Of a stretch of 64,000 bases of DNA, positions 60,664-64,000 are shown in pieces. Source of the stretch: Bacillota bacterium (GTDB lineage Bacteria; Bacillota; Clostridia; Christensenellales; SZUA-584); the NCBI GenBank assembly GCA_023415795.1, contig JAEZJG010000022.1, forward strand, positions 186,001-250,000, written 5' to 3'. The translations under genes and the position numbers were made by a program. Numbering within the stretch: position 1 is the stretch's first letter; the number at the start of each line of letters is the position of its first letter. The notes beneath the pieces are model-generated. The model made no database searches, was not told where the DNA came from, and saw nothing but the letters and a program-made list of their open reading frames with translations.

Positions 60664-61305
60664 ATGACGACAACCGACGCGGGCGGCAACGCCAGAATAT
60701 TTATTGAATTTGAAGCGCACCTGATGGGCGATGAAAAGCCGTCGGAGTATTTCGACAGCCTGCTTGACGCGGAAAAATTTCCGTCCCAATCGCCGTTTGA
60801 TATATTGAGCGGTTTGGCAGAGGTGGAGCAGTCTCCTAAGCACCATCCGGAGGGAAATGTGTGGCGGCACACGATGCTGGTGACAAACAACGCCGCGCAA
60901 CTCAAAAGCCAAAGCAAACATCCGCGTGCGCTGATGTGGGCGGCACTGCTGCACGATGTGGGCAAGAGGCAGACAACCAAGGTGCGCAACGGGCGCATCA
61001 CCGCATACGATCACGACAAAGCGGGGCGTGCGTTGGCAGAGCGCTTTCTGCGCGAGTGCGGGCAGGATGAGGCCTTCGTGAAAATGGTGGGTTCCTTGGT
61101 GCGCTGGCACATGCAGGCGCTGTACCATACACGGCATTTGCCGTACTATAACCCCAAAGCGATGCGAGCCGAGACGGACATTGACGAGATAGCGCTGCTG
61201 TGCCTGTGTGACAGACTGGGGCGCGGTCCCGTAACGGCGGCGGATATAGCTCGAGAGCAAGCTCAGATTGCAGCGTTTATTGAGACGAGCCGCCGCATGT
61301 ATTGA
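60664..61305 (+). CDS. HD-domain phosphohydrolase
   Basis: 213 residues. The HD motif set is H in NVWRHTMLV (~65-73), LLHDVGKRQTT (~99-109, the HD pair), and later H in LVRWHMQALYHT (~141-152). It resembles the HD part of tRNA nucleotidyltransferases and small nucleotide hydrolases but lacks the nucleotidyltransferase domain. The substrate is unknown. Located between the rubredoxin and the acyl-CoA ligase-like gene; no RBS is obvious. Confidence 0.8.
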   Translation: MTTTDAGGNARIFIEFEAHLMGDEKPSEYFDSLLDAEKFPSQSPFDILSGLAEVEQSPKHHPEGNVWRHTMLVTNNAAQLKSQSKHPRALMWAALLHDVGKRQTTKVRNGRITAYDHDKAGRALAERFLRECGQDEAFVKMVGSLVRWHMQALYHTRHLPYYNPKAMRAETDIDEIALLCLCDRLGRGPVTAADIAREQAQIAAFIETSRRMY

Positions 61306-61348
61306 TGAAAGTACACAATATCTATTCATATATTTCTGTCGGAATTTG

Positions 61349-61377
61349 TTGAATCATTCAGTAACGCATGTTAAAAT
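61349..61377 (+). promoter_or_regulatory. promoter of the ligase-ACP-PPTase cassette
   Basis: TTGAAT (61349-61354), 17-base spacer, TAAAAT (61372-61377), 44 bases before the ATG at 61421. It is in the 115-base gap after the HD gene, so the cassette probably has its own transcript. Confidence 0.65.
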
Positions 61378-61420
61378 AAGGTAACTAATTTAACTGATAT
61401 CAATACAGGGAGGATATTGC

Positions 61421-63094
61421 ATGAAAAACCATCCCTTCAATTCGGTTGAGATCGTCAAAGACTTAAAGGAACTGACCGATTCAAGCACACGCCGCTTCGC
61501 TGATAAGGATGCCTATCTTATCATGACGGGCAAAAACGAATACAAAGCCGTGACATACCAGCGCTTCGGATTCGAACTGAGCGCATTGGCCAACGCGCTG
61601 ATTGCGAGGGGGCTGAATGGCCGCCGCATTGCCATTATCGGGGAGAATTCCTATCAGTGGGTGCTGTCCTATTTCTCAGTGGTCAACACCAATTCGACGG
61701 CGGTGCCTTTAGACAAGGAGCTGCTTGCGGAAGATCTGACAGCGCTGGTTCGGCGGTCGGGCGCATCCGTGCTGTTTTTCTCGCCCACATATGCAGAAGA
61801 GGCCGAGCAGATCAGAGAAGCGTTGCCGGAGCTCATCACCATATCCTTCGGCGAAAAGAGTGTAACATCGCTGTCGCTGGAAGAGCTGATGAACGAGGGG
61901 TTCGCGCTGCTGGAGCGCGGTGAGGATCACTATTCCGGCATTGTGATTGATCGGGAGCGCGTCTGCTCCATACTGTTCACCTCAGGCACCACTGGCTTCT
62001 CCAAAGGCGTGATGCTGTGCCATCGCAATCTTGCGGCGAACACGGTGGCAGCCTGTCAAATGGTGCTGTTCCGCAAGGAAGACACCATGCTCTCGCTGTT
62101 GCCAATGAACCACGCCTACGAGTGCGTATGTACCATCTATGGTCCCATGCTTTACGGCTCTACCGTGGCTTTCTGCTCCGGCGTCAAGCAACTGCCCGAC
62201 TGTTTAAAGCTATTCCGCCCCACTGTGCTGGTGCTGGTGCCGCTGTATGTGGAAACCTTCCATAAGCGCATCTGGGAAAAGGCGCGCAAGGAGGGCAAGG
62301 AAAATAAGCTTAAGATGGGTATCGCTCTGGGCAACATTGCGGCGGCATTGGGCATTCGTATCCGGGAAAAGCTGCTGCATGAGGTGCGTGAGGCCTTTGG
62401 CGGTCGGCTGCGGCTGGTGGTGAGCGGCGGCGCATACATGAGCCCCAGACTGATTAAGGCATACCGTGAGTTTGGCGTTATCATCATGCACGGCTATGGT
62501 GCAACCGAATGCTCACCGATCATCACGGCCAAGTTCATTGAATGGCGCAGAGATAAATCGGTGGGTGTGCCGCTACCCTGCTGCGAGGTGGGCTTCGATG
62601 CGGACGGTCAGATACTCATACGGGGCGAAAGCGTGATGCTGGGTTATCTGGACGATGAGGAAGCCACAGCTCAGGTGTTCGACGGCGAGTGGTACAAGTC
62701 CGGAGATCTGGGGTATCGCGACAAAGATGGCTTTATCTATGTCACCGGTCGCAGCAAGGATATGATCGTACTGAAGAACGGCAAAAACATCATGCCGATG
62801 GAAATCGAAAGCATGCTGGAACAGAGCCCGCTCATTGCTGAGGTAATGGTCAGGGAAGCGCCGGGTGACGAGAACGGATCGGACAAGCTGATGGCAATCA
62901 TTTATCCCGATCCCGCGAAAAAGCAGGAGCTGGGCAATGGTCTGCATCAGGCTCTTCAAGCCTATATCGACGAAGTCAACAAGAAGCTGGCCAGCTTTAA
63001 GCAGATACACCTGTTTGCGCTGCGCGATACGGAGTTTCCCAAAACGACGACGCGCAAAATCAAACGCTTTCAGGTTACCTTCGGAAAGAATTAA
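61421..63094 (+). CDS. AMP-binding acyl-adenylating enzyme (long-chain acyl ligase-like)
   Basis: 557 residues, ANL superfamily. The P-loop-like motif ILFTSGTTGFSKGVMLCHRN (~189-208), the ATP-site YGATECSP (~360-367), GEWYKSGDLGYRDKDGF (~424-440) and the C-terminal hinge and lysine region VTGRSKDMIVLKNGKNIMP (~445-463) are all visible. It activates a carboxylic acid as an acyl-AMP. Because an ACP gene follows by 2 bases and a PPTase follows that, the acyl group may be passed to the ACP rather than to CoA (inference). RBS GGGAGG. Confidence 0.93.
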   Translation: MKNHPFNSVEIVKDLKELTDSSTRRFADKDAYLIMTGKNEYKAVTYQRFGFELSALANALIARGLNGRRIAIIGENSYQWVLSYFSVVNTNSTAVPLDKELLAEDLTALVRRSGASVLFFSPTYAEEAEQIREALPELITISFGEKSVTSLSLEELMNEGFALLERGEDHYSGIVIDRERVCSILFTSGTTGFSKGVMLCHRNLAANTVAACQMVLFRKEDTMLSLLPMNHAYECVCTIYGPMLYGSTVAFCSGVKQLPDCLKLFRPTVLVLVPLYVETFHKRIWEKARKEGKENKLKMGIALGNIAAALGIRIREKLLHEVREAFGGRLRLVVSGGAYMSPRLIKAYREFGVIIMHGYGATECSPIITAKFIEWRRDKSVGVPLPCCEVGFDADGQILIRGESVMLGYLDDEEATAQVFDGEWYKSGDLGYRDKDGFIYVTGRSKDMIVLKNGKNIMPMEIESMLEQSPLIAEVMVREAPGDENGSDKLMAIIYPDPAKKQELGNGLHQALQAYIDEVNKKLASFKQIHLFALRDTEFPKTTTRKIKRFQVTFGKN

Positions 63095-63096
63095 TT

Positions 63097-63321
63097 ATGT
63101 TTGAACAAGTAAAGAACATCATCGAGGAGCACATTGACTGTTCCAATATCATCATTTCACCGGATACAGACCTTATCAGCGACCTGTCCGTTAATTCGCT
63201 GGATTTGGTGGAGGTGGTTTGTGCCTTTGAAGTGGCGTTTGATATCGTGGTGCCGGAAAAGGACATTCGCAAACTAACAAAAGTCCGGGATATCGTCGAG
63301 TATCTGGAAGCGGGGGCATGA
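63097..63321 (+). CDS. acyl carrier protein
   Basis: 74 residues with the ACP four-helix pattern. The phosphopantetheine-bearing serine lies in DLSVNSLDLVEVV (~30-42), where the usual DSL is NSL, so Ser36 is the likely attachment site. Helix II/III segments LVEVVCAFEVAFDIVVPEKDI follow. It begins 2 bases after the ligase stop and overlaps the PPTase start by 4 bases, so the three are coexpressed. It is probably a dedicated carrier, not the main fatty-acid ACP. Confidence 0.92.
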   Translation: MFEQVKNIIEEHIDCSNIIISPDTDLISDLSVNSLDLVEVVCAFEVAFDIVVPEKDIRKLTKVRDIVEYLEAGA

Positions 63322-63962
63322 GAGTTTTCTTCGCCGAGGCAGTGCCGTTGGAACTAGCACTGCGCTGGGCAGATGGTCTTTGGTCCGAAAAGCGCGCGCG
63401 TGTGCTGCGTATGCGTCACGACAGCGACAAGGCGCTGGCGCTTACGGCGCATCGGCTGCTTTGTTATGCCGTCAAAACCGTGCATGGTCTTGTGCTGCAG
63501 CCGGAGAATTTTGCGCTGGAGCCGCAAGGTAAGCCGTATCTGTCGGCGTATCCCGATATCCATTTCAGCATCAGCCATTCGGGCAGCATGGCAATGTGCG
63601 CGCTGGACGACAGCCCCGTGGGTGCGGACATAGAGAAGCTGCGCGATGTGGGCGCGGGCGTTGCCGAGCGCGTGATGACGGCAGACGAGCTGCGCGTTTA
63701 TGCAAAAACCTCCGACAAGCAAAGCTTCTTCTTTCAGGTTTGGACGCTAAAGGAAGCTTATATTAAATACCGCGGTGAAGGGCTGTCTTTGCCGATGCGA
63801 TCATTCTCCGCACAACCGTTGGACGGCTGCATCAGCACTGACACAGGCTGTGAGTTTTGGTCGGCTGAGCCTGCCCCCGGCTATCAGGCAGCGGTGTGCG
63901 CTCGGCACATCGCACATCCGCAGGCAGCAATGGTGCACGTCCGGCAGCTGGAACGCATGTAA
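63318..63962 (+). CDS. 4'-phosphopantetheinyl transferase, Sfp type
   Basis: 214 residues, ATGA-overlapping with the ACP gene. Sfp-family motifs are complete: GKPYLSAYPDIHFSISHSG (~73-91), VGADIEKLRDV (~99-109, metal-binding Asp and Glu) and WTLKEAYIKYRGEGL (~142-156). It transfers phosphopantetheine from CoA to the carrier serine, presumably of the neighbouring ACP. Length is close to the 220-240 residues usual for Sfp enzymes. The remaining 38 bases of the window hold no further gene. Confidence 0.93.
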   Translation: MRVFFAEAVPLELALRWADGLWSEKRARVLRMRHDSDKALALTAHRLLCYAVKTVHGLVLQPENFALEPQGKPYLSAYPDIHFSISHSGSMAMCALDDSPVGADIEKLRDVGAGVAERVMTADELRVYAKTSDKQSFFFQVWTLKEAYIKYRGEGLSLPMRSFSAQPLDGCISTDTGCEFWSAEPAPGYQAAVCARHIAHPQAAMVHVRQLERM

Positions 63963-64000
63963 TATGCGTCGGGTTACAAGAACATCACCTCGCAATTTTG

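Overview
The window looks like a chromosome segment of an anaerobic, spore-forming, motile member of the Clostridia (Firmicutes). The DNA is moderately GC-rich. Signs of sporulation are a YtxC-like protein, a CwlJ-type cortex hydrolase next to a GerQ coat protein, a LysM/GH18 spore hydrolase and a PdaA-like deacetylase. Motility genes are motAB and a methyl-accepting chemotaxis protein. Anaerobic-type genes are a rubredoxin and a BadF/HgdC-type dehydratase activase set. Firmicute-style regulation appears as a threonyl T-box and a c-di-GMP-I (GEMM) riboswitch. No rRNA, CRISPR array, prophage or insertion sequence was seen. The species cannot be named from the sequence.

Layout. 1-9.0 kb: LysR/APC-permease divergent pair, an AlkD-like repair protein, an alpha/beta hydrolase with a small HTH regulator, a cupin, a DHA2 drug exporter and an lrp-ald (alanine dehydrogenase) operon, separated by dispersed non-coding repeats. 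9.0-9.75 kb: a long intergenic stretch with a promoter, a c-di-GMP riboswitch and a terminator. 9.75-17.4 kb: beta-CASP metallo-hydrolase, an ArAE-GNAT fusion, an NlpC/P60 wall hydrolase, housekeeping transporters, and two CAU-anticodon tRNAs (initiator and elongator Met) followed by an AT-rich orphan membrane gene and a repeat cluster. 17.8-20.7 kb: a three-gene dehydratase-activase/DUF2229 cassette. 21-33.6 kb: DUF5685-DnaJ-membrane operon, SanA-like protein, oxidoreductase, a chemoreceptor, and thrS with a complete T-box leader. 33.9-43.1 kb: motAB with a sigma-D-like promoter, YitT, an orphan MazF, a YtxC-like protein and hydrolases. 43.3-44.8 kb: cwlJ-gerQ, the latter with 20 tandem peptide repeats.

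44.9-56.5 kb is the main accessory system. It has a LacI-type regulator fused to a full extracellular-type solute-binding domain, divergent from an eight-gene sugar operon. The operon encodes an RbsA/RbsC/RbsB-type ABC importer, a FucU/RbsD mutarotase, an FGGY kinase, a GatD-like zinc dehydrogenase, an aldo/keto reductase and a GatZ/KbaZ protein without its usual partner GatY/KbaY. Two near-identical operator-like sites lie between the divergent promoters. The most economical reading is import, phosphorylation and oxidation of a hexitol or hexose to a ketohexose phosphate, with GatZ acting as a 4-epimerase or orphan aldolase subunit. The substrate is unknown.

56.7-64 kb: a PdaA-like deacetylase, a DNA/protein oxidative-damage group (mutY-msrAB-xth-rubredoxin), an HD hydrolase, and a compact acyl-adenylating enzyme/ACP/Sfp-type PPTase cassette that runs to the window end.
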